Of a stretch of 5,517 bases of DNA, positions 5,140 to 5,517 are shown one piece after another. The stretch is from an uncultured Pseudomonadota bacterium. Lineage in GTDB: Bacteria; Myxococcota_A; UBA796; CAJQPC01. Numbering within the stretch: position 1 is the first letter of the stretch; each line of letters begins with the position of its first letter. Location: positions 1-5,517 of the forward strand of contig CALGIB010000776.1 of assembly GCA_937915955.1 (NCBI GenBank). The letters are read 5' to 3'. The position numbers were made by a program, and so were the translations under genes. The notes beneath the pieces are model-generated. The model ran no database searches. It was given only the letters and a program-made list of their open reading frames with translations, and was not told the origin of the DNA.

Positions 5140-5517
5140 ATGGCGCTCAGCCTCCTGCTGGGTCTGTCGAACCAGGCCTCGGCGGCTGTGTACGTGCGCG
5201 CCCGGGTGGACCCGGACCTGCGCACGATCACCGGCGAGCTGGTCGACGACGAGGCCCACGAGCTGGGGGACGCGCTGTCGGCGCTGCCCATGCCGCAGGA
5301 CGATCTCGTGCTGCTGCGCACCTTCCCGGGGGCCCCGAACCAGGGCAGCCTGAGCCTCGACGGCGAGCGCTTCGAGGCCCTGCTGCCGCGTCGCTACGGA
5401 GCGCTCGGCGCGGTGGCGGGCCGGGGCCTCTGGGCCAACGGCGGCTGGTACCCGGTCCCGCTGCAGGACGGCGCGGTCCCCGTCCTGGACTGGGTCGTCG
5501 AGATCGAGCTGCCCGAG
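5140..5517 (+). CDS. Secreted protein, probable M1-type (gluzincin) peptidase N-terminal domain, 3' partial
   Basis: The frame is open from an ATG at 5140 to the window edge, giving 126 residues. A short signal peptide is likely: MALSLLLGLSNQASA, then cleavage after A15 (Ala-Ser-Ala). The mature start, VYVRARVDPDLRTITGEL at 17-34, matches the opening beta-strands of M1-family aminopeptidase N-terminal domains (a Y-x-l-x-l-x-l-D-P...l-x-G pattern). LWANGGWYPV at 97-106 followed by a D-W-V-V-E-I-E-LPE strand at 117-126 resembles the family's W-Y-P...v-x-v-x-lP region. The catalytic HExxH-x18-E site would lie further right, outside the window, so activity cannot be judged. No Shine-Dalgarno is visible; eight bases separate it from the barrel gene's stop, suggesting coupling. 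There is no ATG or GTG close upstream in the same frame. That it is a gene is likely; the M1 assignment is recalled similarity without a search. Confidence 0.6.
   Translation, partial: MALSLLLGLSNQASAAVYVRARVDPDLRTITGELVDDEAHELGDALSALPMPQDDLVLLRTFPGAPNQGSLSLDGERFEALLPRRYGALGAVAGRGLWANGGWYPVPLQDGAVPVLDWVVEIELPE

Noticed and set aside
1..5517. CRISPR array, tRNA/rRNA genes, insertion sequences, phage or defence genes
   Set aside because: I found no regularly spaced long repeats, no tRNA-like cloverleaf or CCA end, no terminal inverted repeats and no transposase, integrase or nuclease motif in any frame.

Overview
This 5.5 kb window is GC-rich (by eye about 70% G+C, with third codon positions almost all G or C). 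All genes read on the + strand. It suggests a high-GC Gram-negative bacterium: there is a lipobox lipoprotein, and a beta-barrel outer-membrane protein ending in a C-terminal BAM signal. The lipoprotein's MopE-type acidic metal-binding motif, together with the base composition, makes Myxococcota or a related former deltaproteobacterial lineage the best guess. That is an inference from composition and family content, not a proven placement.

Layout. (1) 3-650: the C-terminal two thirds of an Mrp/ApbC (NBP35-type) Fe-S cluster carrier ATPase, cut by the left edge. (2) 650-1627: a complete moaA, the radical-SAM enzyme of the first molybdenum cofactor step; its ATG overlaps the mrp stop by one base. 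(3) 1628-1707: a short spacer with an inverted repeat and a strong Shine-Dalgarno sequence. (4) 1708-2715: a lipoprotein joining a CH...HGDH-type segment, a MopE-type acidic Cys motif and a Trp-rich, probably jelly-roll, C-terminal region. (5) 2716-2889: a G-tract-rich spacer with an 11-bp direct repeat, hairpins and another strong Shine-Dalgarno. (6) 2890-4233: a polytopic membrane protein of the lysylphosphatidylglycerol-synthase TM / UPF0104 flippase-like family. (7) 4280-5131: an outer-membrane beta-barrel protein. (8) 5140 to the right edge: the start of a secreted protein resembling the N-terminal domain of M1-type (gluzincin) metallopeptidases.

How the genes may work together. mrp and moaA look translationally coupled, and the link is plausible: a [4Fe-4S] carrier is made with an enzyme that needs two [4Fe-4S] clusters. 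The remaining genes form a cell-envelope group (surface lipoprotein, inner-membrane lipid-handling protein, outer-membrane barrel, secreted peptidase-like protein). The first two have their own ribosome-binding sites. The last two are only 8 bp apart and probably co-transcribed. I see no RNA gene, mobile element, CRISPR array or toxin/defence system. The most unusual items are the lipoprotein's domain combination, the mrp-moaA coupling, and the very short uncharged signal peptides of the last two genes.
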